Shown here piece by piece: positions 1 through 7,172 of a DNA stretch of 64,000 bases. The position numbers were made by a program, and so were the translations under genes. The DNA is from Shimia sp049116215 (GTDB lineage Bacteria > Pseudomonadota > Alphaproteobacteria > Rhodobacterales > Rhodobacteraceae). Location of the stretch: contig NZ_JAGDZB010000001.1 in assembly GCF_049116215.1 (NCBI RefSeq), positions 372,001 through 436,000 of the forward strand. Reading direction: 5' to 3'. A model generated the notes under the pieces. That model was not told the origin of the DNA, made no database searches, and saw only the letters and a list, made by a program, of their open reading frames with translations. The first letter of the stretch is position 1. Each line of letters opens with the position of its first letter.

Positions 1-7
1 CAGCGAG

Positions 8-643
8 TTAGTTTTTCGCTTGATACAAGATATTGTGCACAGGCTTAAACGAACGCCTATGATGTGGGGTCACGCCCAGTTGCACCAATGCCTCTCTGTG
101 CTTTTTGGACGGGTATCCGGCGTTTGTTTCCCATCCGTAACCAGGGAACTGTTGCGCCAAATCCATCATGATGCTGTCGCGCGCCGTTTTGGCGACAATA
201 GATGCGGCGGAAATCGAGAGAGAGCGTGCATCCCCTTTCACGATTGCTTCAGGTGAAATTTGCAATCCAGACGGGATTAAATTGCCATCAATCAGCAGGT
301 GATCGGGCGCCGCAGACAGCCCGGCGACGGCCCGCTCCATGGCGATGTGGCTGGCGCGCAGGATGTTGTGCTCATCAATTTCTTCGACCGTGCAATGCGC
401 AATGCAGACATCAGCCACTTTCAGGATTTCTTCTGTCAGCGCTTCACGGCGTTTCGCAGTCAGTTTTTTGGAGTCGTTGAGGCCATCTGGGATGTTGTTG
501 GGATCCAGCACCACCGCTGCGGCGGTCACCGGGCCGGCCAAAGGGCCACGCCCCACTTCGTCCACGCCGGCCACACGCGAAAAACCACGGGAAAAGGCTG
601 CAGTCTCTAGTGAAAAATCGGGGGCTGTTTTCTCTTTTGTCAT
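8..643 (-). CDS. rnhB: Ribonuclease HII
   Basis: Endonuclease that cuts the RNA strand of RNA-DNA hybrids and removes misincorporated ribonucleotides from DNA. The 211-residue length is normal for the family. The N-terminal signature DEVGRGPLAGPV carries the paired acidic residues D28/E29. A second acidic site lies in LLIDGN, and the C-terminal part has GDARS...AASIVAKTARD and the AGYPSKKH segment typical of RNase HII. The ATG at 641-643 (complement) is preceded by an AAGGTGG ribosome-binding site. The gene ends 8 bases from the window edge, so its downstream neighbour is not visible. Identification is secure. Confidence 0.97.
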   Translation of the reverse strand: MTKEKTAPDFSLETAAFSRGFSRVAGVDEVGRGPLAGPVTAAAVVLDPNNIPDGLNDSKKLTAKRREALTEEILKVADVCIAHCTVEEIDEHNILRASHIAMERAVAGLSAAPDHLLIDGNLIPSGLQISPEAIVKGDARSLSISAASIVAKTARDSIMMDLAQQFPGYGWETNAGYPSKKHREALVQLGVTPHHRRSFKPVHNILYQAKN

Positions 644-677
644 GCCACCTTGAGAACCACCTCAGAGGCCTATGCGC

Positions 678-712
678 AAGAAAAAAGCCGGGCAGCCCCT
701 CGTCTGCCCGGC
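678..712 (-). terminator. Rho-independent terminator of the 765-1223 gene
   Basis: The perfect 9-bp stem GCCGGGCAG (687-695) / CTGCCCGGC (704-712) has an 8-nt loop. Read on the minus strand it is followed by a T-rich tract at 686-678. It lies about 50 bases downstream of the stop of the minus-strand gene at 765-1223 and upstream of the rnhB start, so it should insulate the two. Confidence 0.85.
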
Positions 713-764
713 CAGTTGCCGATCTTACTGTCGGCTTGCACACCGCTCGATGCCGGGGATCAGA

Positions 765-1223
765 TTAGCGCCAAACCACTTTGTAGCCGTTGTTGCTCAG
801 GCATTGGCTTTTATAGCCAGCGATGCGGCCATTCACGCCTTTGCGTTTGAAGTAGCATTTCTCCGGCAGGCGATAGGCCGGGTATTGCGCGCGGAACAGG
901 CAGCGCTGACCGTAGCCCTGAATGATGCGACCATTCTTGGCTTCAAACCGCTTGGCACAGTGACTTGGCAGCCAGGCTTTGTGCTTCTTCTTGGGTTTGT
1001 GACTCTTTTTGGGTTTCGGCTTTGTCACCGGCTTGGACACCACAGGTGCAGGGTCGGACTTCTTATGATCTGCCACAGCTGCACCAATCACGGCCAAAGC
1101 TGTCACACCAAACAGCAGCGCGGCGATGGCGTCCTCATCCATGGCGTTGGCGCGCGGTGCCGTCGCGCCGGTCAGTATGATGGCGATGCTCAATACAGAG
1201 GCGATAAACGATTTGGAAGTCAT
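765..1223 (-). CDS. Exported lysine-rich hypothetical protein
   Basis: I do not recognise a named family. The 152-residue product has an N-terminal signal peptide (about residues 1-27, ending ...RANA) and a second hydrophobic stretch at about 33-50. A Lys/Pro-rich linker follows (about 53-84), then a compact C-terminal domain with four cysteines in the contexts HCAKRF, RCLFRA, KCYFKR and QCLSNN. The spacing suggests two disulfides and a small periplasmic or cell-wall-facing domain after a basic linker. It has its own terminator and is divergent from the gene at 1392. Function unknown; the coding call is supported by the signal peptide, ordered domain layout and terminator. Confidence 0.8.
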   Translation of the reverse strand: MTSKSFIASVLSIAIILTGATAPRANAMDEDAIAALLFGVTALAVIGAAVADHKKSDPAPVVSKPVTKPKPKKSHKPKKKHKAWLPSHCAKRFEAKNGRIIQGYGQRCLFRAQYPAYRLPEKCYFKRKGVNGRIAGYKSQCLSNNGYKVVWR

Positions 1224-1391
1224 GGCGATATCCTGTTTTTAGAATGTTGCCCGGGCTGTGCGCCGGTTTGCCCATCCGTTTTCGCCTCAACTCCAAAAAT
1301 CTCACAATATCAGCACCTTGATATGAGATATCAGACCCGCAAACCAACTTGGTTATTGAATAACAGACACGATTTGCGCCAAAGTCGGCTC

Positions 1392-1694
1392 ATGAAACAG
1401 CTCATGACATATAGCCTCTGTATTGGCGCTCTTGTTGCGGCCCTCGCAGCCCCAGGTGCTGCACTCGCCGCCGACTGCTACGCCGATTACAAAGCCAAGA
1501 AAGACGCCCCGTTGCGCCTGCATTACGGTGTGATCGATCTCAAAAACGGCTGTGATGCCGGATCCGCAAAGCAAGAAGTTGCCGCCCGAATTGGGAAAGA
1601 CGGTTGGACCTTGTTAAACGTACTCTCGGTGTTTGACGCTTCAGAGCTCTCCGGAAAGGAAGACAGTGCAGGACAATTCTACCTCCGTTATTGA
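1392..1694 (+). CDS. Small exported hypothetical protein
   Basis: A 100-residue protein starting at the ATG at 1392; a longer in-frame extension upstream runs antisense through the 765-1223 gene and is rejected. Residues 1-26 form a clear signal peptide ending AALAA, followed by a mature part of about 74 residues with two cysteines (ADCYADYK and NGCDAGSAKQ), probably one disulfide. The C-terminal half (VAARIGKDGWTLLNVLSVF) looks like a small periplasmic domain. The last 29 bases overlap the start of the next gene, so the two are probably co-transcribed. Family not recognised. Confidence 0.75.
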   Translation: MKQLMTYSLCIGALVAALAAPGAALAADCYADYKAKKDAPLRLHYGVIDLKNGCDAGSAKQEVAARIGKDGWTLLNVLSVFDASELSGKEDSAGQFYLRY

Positions 1695-2370
1695 AACGCG
1701 GCGCAGCGGTGGGCGGATCGTGACACTGGGGATTGGGGCAATTGTCCTGATCCTTTTGGCCTGTGCGGCGCTGTTGCTGCTGACCTTGCCGGATGCCAAT
1801 GCCTTTAATGCGCGCGTCGAGGCCCTGTTTCTGGCCAATGACGACCTGACCGGTCAGGCAGAAATCAAACTTCTGGAAATCCTCGCGCAATCCGGCACCG
1901 CCTTTGCCGACACTTTGGCCAGCTATCGCATGGTGATCCTGGTGCTGCTGGTGTTTGCCACCGGCATGATGATTGCCGCGCTGGTGTTTCTTGTTGGTCT
2001 GATCACCATGAACCGCCGCATGGCGCAGATTGAGCGCGCGGGTATTCAGGTGACGTCATTGATTGTCAGCCGCGAAGAGAAGACCGTGTACCTCAATGAG
2101 ATGGGTTTCAAACTGACCGATGCGGCCATGGAGACACTCTCGGTTCTGGCGGAGGCGCGTATGGATGACGATGTGCTGTCCGGTGTGGAACTGGAAAGCG
2201 TGATCTCTGGCAAACCCTCCACCGATTGCGAAGAAGCGGCTGGCGCCACGCGCATCAAACGCCTGCGGGACTCGCTGGGCAATCAGATGGTGAGCCAACT
2301 GTTGGTCAAAAACATCGCCCGCAAAGGCTATGTGCTTTCAATCGATAAAGATGTGATAGAAGTGCTTTAG
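1666..2370 (+). CDS. Membrane-anchored OmpR-type winged-helix protein
   Basis: GTG at 1666 is chosen because GGAAAGGA (1653-1660) lies 5 nt upstream; a TTG at 1633 would have no such site. The 234-residue product has two transmembrane segments (about 18-40 and 76-101) separated by a short extracytoplasmic loop. A cytoplasmic C-terminal domain of about 120 residues follows. Its end, RIKRLRDSLG...NIARKGYVL, matches the recognition helix and wing of OmpR-type DNA-binding domains. The arrangement is the reverse of ToxR, where the wHTH is N-terminal. It overlaps the small exported protein upstream, a possible periplasmic partner. The DNA-binding role is inferred. Confidence 0.75.
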   Translation: MQDNSTSVIETRRSGGRIVTLGIGAIVLILLACAALLLLTLPDANAFNARVEALFLANDDLTGQAEIKLLEILAQSGTAFADTLASYRMVILVLLVFATGMMIAALVFLVGLITMNRRMAQIERAGIQVTSLIVSREEKTVYLNEMGFKLTDAAMETLSVLAEARMDDDVLSGVELESVISGKPSTDCEEAAGATRIKRLRDSLGNQMVSQLLVKNIARKGYVLSIDKDVIEVL

Positions 2371-2483
2371 GCGCTGGCCACACAAATGAGTGAGAAGCCC
2401 CGCCGCCTCTTGTTTGCCTTTTGTTCACACCCCACATAGGGGAGACTGCGTGACAGGGGTGACGATCAGGGAAGGATCAGGGC

Positions 2484-4037
2484 ATGGAAGGTTCACGTTT
2501 TGGCGCCAATGCAGGCTACGGGATTGAGATCAAACCCATCGCCTCCACTGTTCGCGTAAAGCGAAACGGGCAGGTTCTGGCCGAAAGCACAAATGCGAAG
2601 GTAATGTATGAGACCCGGCTGCCCCCGCAGATCTACATCCCCAGAGAGGACATTCTGGCACCGCTGTCTGAGGAGACCGAGCTGCAGACCTTCTGCCCGT
2701 TCAAAGGCACGGCGCGCTATCATGACCTGAAACTCAACGGCGAAACCATCTACAACGGCGTCTGGTGTTACGACGACGCCATGCCGGAGAGCCGTGACAT
2801 CAACGGCCACATTGGCTTTATGCCGGGCGCGCAGGTGGATTATGATCTGGGCGGCGTGGAGTTAGATCCGGTGGCCGATGGCAACATCACCGGCCCTTTG
2901 GTCGACTGGCTGATGCGCGGGGCGGCGTTTGAGACCACACCCGAAGATTTCATTGGTGCCTTGGGAAAGAAGATGGTCGAGCACGGGATTGCCGTGGCTC
3001 GCATGAGCGCGATGATCTGGTCGCTGCATCCTCTGATCGCTGGGAAGAACTACATCTGGAAGCGCGACGAGGAAGAGATCACCACCTTTGCGCCGTCTTA
3101 TGAGCTGTATGACCACCCCGCCTTTCAAAACAGCCCCTTGAGCTATGTGTCCAAAGGCCTGGGGGGCGTGCGCCAAAAATTGACCTGCACCAAATCCGAA
3201 ATGCAGTTTCCGGTGATGGAAGAGCTCAAAGAAGACGGTGCAACCGACTACGTGGCCATGCCACTGTTTTTCAGCGACGGGCAGATCAATGTGCTCACGC
3301 TGACCAGCGATCACCCTGAGGGGTTTACCACCGCGAACCTCGGCCTGATTTTTGAGGTTTCCACCGTGATCAGCCGGTTCTTTGAGGTGTTTACCCAAAA
3401 GGAAAACGCACAGTCTCTGCTGGAGACTTACGTTGGCCGACGCACCGGCGCGCGGGTTTTGGGCGGTAAAATCCGTCGTGGCGATGGAGATGACATCGAT
3501 GCGGCGATCATGTTCTGTGACCTTCGTGGCTCCACACGGTTGGAAGAAGAGCTGGGGCGCAAAGATTACATCGACCTGCTCAACACCTTCTTTGATACCG
3601 CCTCTTCGATTGTGCATGCCCATGGCGGCGAGGTTCTAAAGTTTATCGGCGACGCGGTCTTGGCGGTCTTTCCCGACACCGATGACGGCACGGACGCCGG
3701 CGCAGAAGCCCTGCAGGCCGCGCGAGAAATTGTCGCCAGGCTGGCCGAGTTGCGCGAGGAAGACCCAAACCGATGTTGCGAATGCTCCATTGGCATTTGT
3801 TATGGTCAGGTTACCTACGGCAATGTTGGCTCTCAGGAGCGATTGGATTTCACCGTCATAGGACGTCCGGCCAATATCGCGGCCCGGCTTGGTGACTACG
3901 GGAAAACCGTGGGCCATCGCATCGTGGCCTCCGGCCGCGTGGCACAACATGCGCCAGACAGCAAACCGCTTGGCCCGGTGTCCTTGCACAACGTAAAAGA
4001 GCCGGTGGAAAGCTTTGCAATTTCGGCAGACATATAG
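2484..4037 (+). CDS. DUF427 / class III adenylate cyclase fusion
   Basis: The 517-residue protein probably makes cAMP from ATP. Residues 15-125 form a DUF427 domain (LPPQIYIPREDI, FCPFKGTARY, CYDDAMPES, INGHIGF). A central region (about 145-310) resembles the GAF-like regulatory segment of alphaproteobacterial cyclases. Residues 335-515 are the class III catalytic domain. The two metal-binding aspartates are visible: D346 in FCDLRGST and D390 in FIGDAVLAVF. DFTVIGRPANIAARL supplies the base-selecting Asp/Thr and the transition-state Asn/Arg. No membrane segments are seen, so it should be cytosolic. The DUF427 fusion suggests an intracellular ligand controls activity, but none can be named. 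Confidence 0.9.
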   Translation: MEGSRFGANAGYGIEIKPIASTVRVKRNGQVLAESTNAKVMYETRLPPQIYIPREDILAPLSEETELQTFCPFKGTARYHDLKLNGETIYNGVWCYDDAMPESRDINGHIGFMPGAQVDYDLGGVELDPVADGNITGPLVDWLMRGAAFETTPEDFIGALGKKMVEHGIAVARMSAMIWSLHPLIAGKNYIWKRDEEEITTFAPSYELYDHPAFQNSPLSYVSKGLGGVRQKLTCTKSEMQFPVMEELKEDGATDYVAMPLFFSDGQINVLTLTSDHPEGFTTANLGLIFEVSTVISRFFEVFTQKENAQSLLETYVGRRTGARVLGGKIRRGDGDDIDAAIMFCDLRGSTRLEEELGRKDYIDLLNTFFDTASSIVHAHGGEVLKFIGDAVLAVFPDTDDGTDAGAEALQAAREIVARLAELREEDPNRCCECSIGICYGQVTYGNVGSQERLDFTVIGRPANIAARLGDYGKTVGHRIVASGRVAQHAPDSKPLGPVSLHNVKEPVESFAISADI

Positions 4038-4110
4038 CTGGCCATGTTAACTGTGCGCATTTGCGCAAGCAGCCAATGCTTGAATAGGCGCAACTGATCG
4101 CGGTAACGTT

Positions 4111-4126
4111 CCGATAGTCTTATCGG
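4111..4126. promoter_or_regulatory. Inverted repeat over the LacI-type gene leader
   Basis: CCGATA-GTCT-TATCGG is a perfect 6-bp inverted repeat (extendable to TTCCGATA/TATCGGGAA) ending 11 bases before the GTG at 4138. Its right arm merges into the GGGAAG ribosome-binding site. It could be an autoregulatory operator or an RNA hairpin that masks the ribosome-binding site. It lacks the central CG typical of LacI-family operators, so the operator reading is tentative. Confidence 0.35.
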
Positions 4127-4137
4127 GAAGAATATCA

Positions 4138-5154
4138 GTGACTCAGAAAAACCGTTCCTTGACCCTTCGTGACGTTTCAGAAGCTTCGGGGGTGTCCGAG
4201 ATGACGGTCAGCCGCGTTTTACGCAACCGCGGAGACGTGTCTGCAGCCACGCGCGATAAGGTGCTGACGGCGGCCAAGGAACTCGGATATGTGCCAAACA
4301 AGATTGCCGGGGCACTGGCCAGCCAGCGGGTAAACCTGGTGGCGGTGATCATCCCGTCCCTCTCCAACATGGTGTTCCCCGAGGTGCTGGGCGGCATCAG
4401 TCAGGTGCTGGAAGATACCGAGTTGCAGCCGGTGGTCGGCGTGACCGATTATCTCCCTGAAAAAGAAGAAAAAGTTCTTTATGAGATGCTGTCCTGGCGG
4501 CCTTCAGGTGTGATCATTGCCGGGTTGGAGCACACGGAAGCCTCGCGGGCTATGCTACAAGCCAGCGGCATTCCCGTGGTCGAGATCATGGACACCGACG
4601 GCGATCCCGTAGACGCCATGGTGGGGATTTCGCACCGGCGCGCGGGCCGTGAAATGGCCGCCGAAATCCTCAAAGCGGGTTATAAGAAAATTGCCTTCCT
4701 CGGCACAAAAATGCCACTCGATCACCGCGCCCGCAAACGGTTTGAAGGCTTCACCGAGGTGTTGGCCAAATCCGGCGTCGAAGTGGTGGATCGGGAGTTT
4801 TATTCCGGCGGGTCCGCCTTGGCCAAAGGTCGCGAGATGACCGAAGCGGTGTTGGACCGCAGCCCGGATGTGGATTTCATCTACTACAGCAACGACATGA
4901 TTGGTGCTGGTGGTCTGCTCTACCTTTTGGAGAAAGGTATCGACGTGCCGGGACAGATTGGTCTGGCGGGCTTCAACGGTGTGGAATTGCTGCAAGGCTT
5001 GCCACGCCAGCTGGCCACCATGGACGCCTGTCGTCGCGAAATTGGCACCAAGGCGGCAGAAATCATCACCGCCCGCGTAAATGATGTTGAAAAAGACGGG
5101 CAAATCACCCTTGCCCCAACCATCAGCTTTGGTGACACGCTGCGTGACGTGTAG
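4138..5154 (+). CDS. LacI-family transcriptional regulator
   Basis: 338 residues, GTG start with GGGAAG upstream. Residues 8-55 are the LacI-type helix-turn-helix plus hinge (LRDVSEASGVSEMTVSRVLR ... KELGYVPNKIA). Residues 60-335 are a periplasmic-binding-protein-like effector domain (NLVAVIIPSLSNMVF, GVIIAGLEHTE, KKIAFLG, YYSNDMIGAGGL, GLAGFNG). The closest subgroup by eye is the gluconate-regulator (GntR of E. coli) type. No sugar transport or catabolic operon adjoins it, so its target and ligand cannot be inferred from context. It converges on the minus-strand cluster at 5161. Confidence 0.92.
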   Translation: MTQKNRSLTLRDVSEASGVSEMTVSRVLRNRGDVSAATRDKVLTAAKELGYVPNKIAGALASQRVNLVAVIIPSLSNMVFPEVLGGISQVLEDTELQPVVGVTDYLPEKEEKVLYEMLSWRPSGVIIAGLEHTEASRAMLQASGIPVVEIMDTDGDPVDAMVGISHRRAGREMAAEILKAGYKKIAFLGTKMPLDHRARKRFEGFTEVLAKSGVEVVDREFYSGGSALAKGREMTEAVLDRSPDVDFIYYSNDMIGAGGLLYLLEKGIDVPGQIGLAGFNGVELLQGLPRQLATMDACRREIGTKAAEIITARVNDVEKDGQITLAPTISFGDTLRDV

Positions 5155-5160
5155 CCTGTC

Positions 5161-6078
5161 TTAGCCGTCCAGTTTGGCGCGGGCGGCGCGCAGGGCCTTG
5201 CGGAAGTTGGGCCCGCCGCGTCGCGACAGCACAGCAGAACAGTAGTTGGCGATCAACCAGGGGCGCCCATCCGCAAGGACAGTACGCAACATCTCTTTCT
5301 GATACCGGCCAACTTCGCGTCGTGCCCGCATCATGCTGTAGAACTTGGACGTGGTCATATCGCCCGCGACACAGCTTTCAATGACCGGCTTCAGCAAGCC
5401 CAACATGATCCACAACGACGCAATCCGGTGCCCCATATAGCGGCAGCGGTATTTGCGCACGTTGTCGCCGCGAAACAGGGCGGCGTGCATGGCATCCAGC
5501 CCCATACGCGGATCGTAGAAGATATTCACCGCGCCCGCGTCAGCAATCATGTCCGGCGCATAGGCATAGCGTCCACTGAAGTCCCGGTGCCAGGCCTTGC
5601 GGTAGCGGGTTTCCCAACTGGCAATCTCGCGATCCAGCGTCGCCTGTGGTGAAATGCAAATAACCGTGGCACCAGGCGCAGCGGCAGAAAACACGGAGGC
5701 TGCATAAGCGCCCATGGACGCGCCATAGAACACCACTTTGTCAAACTGCTCAAAGAAACCTTCGGCGCGCAACCGGTCAAAGAAATCAAACACCGCCTCG
5801 TCGCGATACCACGACCAGCCGTGCGCCATCATGCCCAGCATCGACCAGCCACGGGAGGTGACAAAGTGGTGGCCCCACGGCATGCGCTCGGCGCTGTCTT
5901 CATAGACGTGGTCGAGGTTTTCGAAGGTCACAATCAGGGTTTTGCCCTGCTTGACATAGAGCGCAGAATGCTCTTCGCCCAGCTCCTCAAAAAAACCGCG
6001 CTCCGCGCCGATCTCTTTCAGATTGCTTTGCCAATCGGTTTGGCTGGGCGCGTCGGATTTTGTATCACCGTCCGCCAC
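5161..6078 (-). CDS. Alpha/beta-hydrolase-like protein of a glycan cluster
   Basis: 305 residues. GTG at 6078 is chosen because GGGAGGG sits 7 nt upstream and the start is 2 nt past the stop of the preceding glycosyltransferase gene; an in-frame TTG/ATG further upstream would overlap that gene. A central GASMGAYAASVF matches the nucleophile elbow (GxSxG) of alpha/beta hydrolases, followed by TVICISPQATLD. The C-terminal third has many Arg/Lys residues and no clear domain. Homologues in this group are often annotated loosely as PAPS reductase; I see no such motif. Together with the coupled glycosyltransferase it may modify a surface glycan or its precursor; substrate unknown. Confidence 0.78.
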   Translation of the reverse strand: MADGDTKSDAPSQTDWQSNLKEIGAERGFFEELGEEHSALYVKQGKTLIVTFENLDHVYEDSAERMPWGHHFVTSRGWSMLGMMAHGWSWYRDEAVFDFFDRLRAEGFFEQFDKVVFYGASMGAYAASVFSAAAPGATVICISPQATLDREIASWETRYRKAWHRDFSGRYAYAPDMIADAGAVNIFYDPRMGLDAMHAALFRGDNVRKYRCRYMGHRIASLWIMLGLLKPVIESCVAGDMTTSKFYSMMRARREVGRYQKEMLRTVLADGRPWLIANYCSAVLSRRGGPNFRKALRAARAKLDG

Positions 6079-6080
6079 GC

Positions 6081-7088
6081 TCAGCCCTCCCGAAAAAGGC
6101 TGGGCGCGCCCTCTATCAGCTGAGCGCGCCATTGTTTGATTTGACCGGTTTCCACCAAAAAATCGCGGGACAGCTTTTCAACCGAGGCCTCGCCTTTCAG
6201 GGATTCAATTGCCACCTTGGCCTGAAACTCCGGATCGGCGATCTCTGCTTTGGCGGTTTTCTTCTTGGGTGCAATCAATGCGGCATCCGGATCAATATCA
6301 TGTTTCTGCATCACTTTATGCATAAACGATCCACGCCGTGGGCGGTTGTTCTCTTTCTCTTCTAAGCGCGGCTTCATGCGTCGCGCCCAGAAATGCACCC
6401 CTTTGGTGTCCTCCGTCAGCCAGTCTTTCTCGATGTCAAACCGGCTCCGGATCATCTTGTTCCGGTCTTTGAAAGACACCGGATAAAACGCCGCCTCAGG
6501 CTCCGCGTATTTGATCTCTCCGGACTGCTGCAAGAAATAGGTCACCGCCGCCGGGCCTGTAAAGCCCCAGTTCTGTTCGGTCATATGCACCGGGCGACCA
6601 GCGTCTTTCTCGGCCTGCAGTTCTTTCTGTTGCCAGGGCTTCAACCACGGACCAATGGCGTATTCATCCTCAAAAAACGTCAACATAGCATCGAGCGCTT
6701 TGGAGGTTTTGGGCAGACCCAACACGGCGTTGCAGACCAGACCGTCTTTTTCCCAGCCAAACACCGATTTGCGGGTGTAGTTGAAGGGACGATAGCAATA
6801 GACATCCGCATCGACCCAAATCTTGTCAGTCTTTTTGAGCATATTCAGACGCCACAGGTCGGCGTGAATCGCCGGGCTGCCGGTGCGCGCATGGCGATGC
6901 ATTGGCTCGCCCGGAAAAATCTCCGCCGCATCGGCCGCATGTACCCCTTCGGGCACGTTGGGAATCTCTTCGTAGCTGTAAAGCGTGGTGTGATGGCCCG
7001 CATCCGCAAAGGATTTCAGACAGAGCTGCTCCAACCAGGAAAGCTGCCCGCCAATCCACAGGGACGCGATTTCGGGAAGTTTGGCCAT
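6081..7088 (-). CDS. DXD-type glycosyltransferase with a C-terminal transposase-like HTH
   Basis: 335 residues. The N-terminal part (1-260) is a GT32-like sugar transferase: SLWIGGQLSWLEQLCLKSF, HADLWRLNMLKK and the metal/nucleotide-sugar motif D93-A-D95 in IWVDADVYC. After a Lys/Arg-rich linker, residues 281-335 read EFQAKVAIESLKGE...LSRDF...QIKQW...LIEGAPSLF. That is the pattern of the IS3-family OrfA helix-turn-helix (EFKxxVALEALKGEKTV...QIxxWKxQLLEGAxxLF). No other IS sequence is present, and the frame is continuous, so this looks like a domesticated fusion. It is 2 nt upstream of the next minus-strand gene and probably co-transcribed with it. Confidence 0.85.
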   Translation of the reverse strand: MAKLPEIASLWIGGQLSWLEQLCLKSFADAGHHTTLYSYEEIPNVPEGVHAADAAEIFPGEPMHRHARTGSPAIHADLWRLNMLKKTDKIWVDADVYCYRPFNYTRKSVFGWEKDGLVCNAVLGLPKTSKALDAMLTFFEDEYAIGPWLKPWQQKELQAEKDAGRPVHMTEQNWGFTGPAAVTYFLQQSGEIKYAEPEAAFYPVSFKDRNKMIRSRFDIEKDWLTEDTKGVHFWARRMKPRLEEKENNRPRRGSFMHKVMQKHDIDPDAALIAPKKKTAKAEIADPEFQAKVAIESLKGEASVEKLSRDFLVETGQIKQWRAQLIEGAPSLFREG

Positions 7089-7172
7089 TTTACCTCAACC
7101 TTTGTTCTTACTTTGGAAACAGTTTACGCGGAAACCCTTGGGCTGTCTTCGGAAATTCCACGACAATTTGTG

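Noticed and set aside
672..1391. Upstream extension of the small exported protein to 340 residues
   Set aside because: It would cross the terminator and the whole 765-1223 gene antisense; the ATG at 1392 starts a proper signal peptide.
6081..6250. Possible insertion-sequence remnant at the end of the glycosyltransferase
   Set aside because: Only the HTH part is present, in frame, with no terminal inverted repeats, target duplication or orfB. Treated as a domain fusion.
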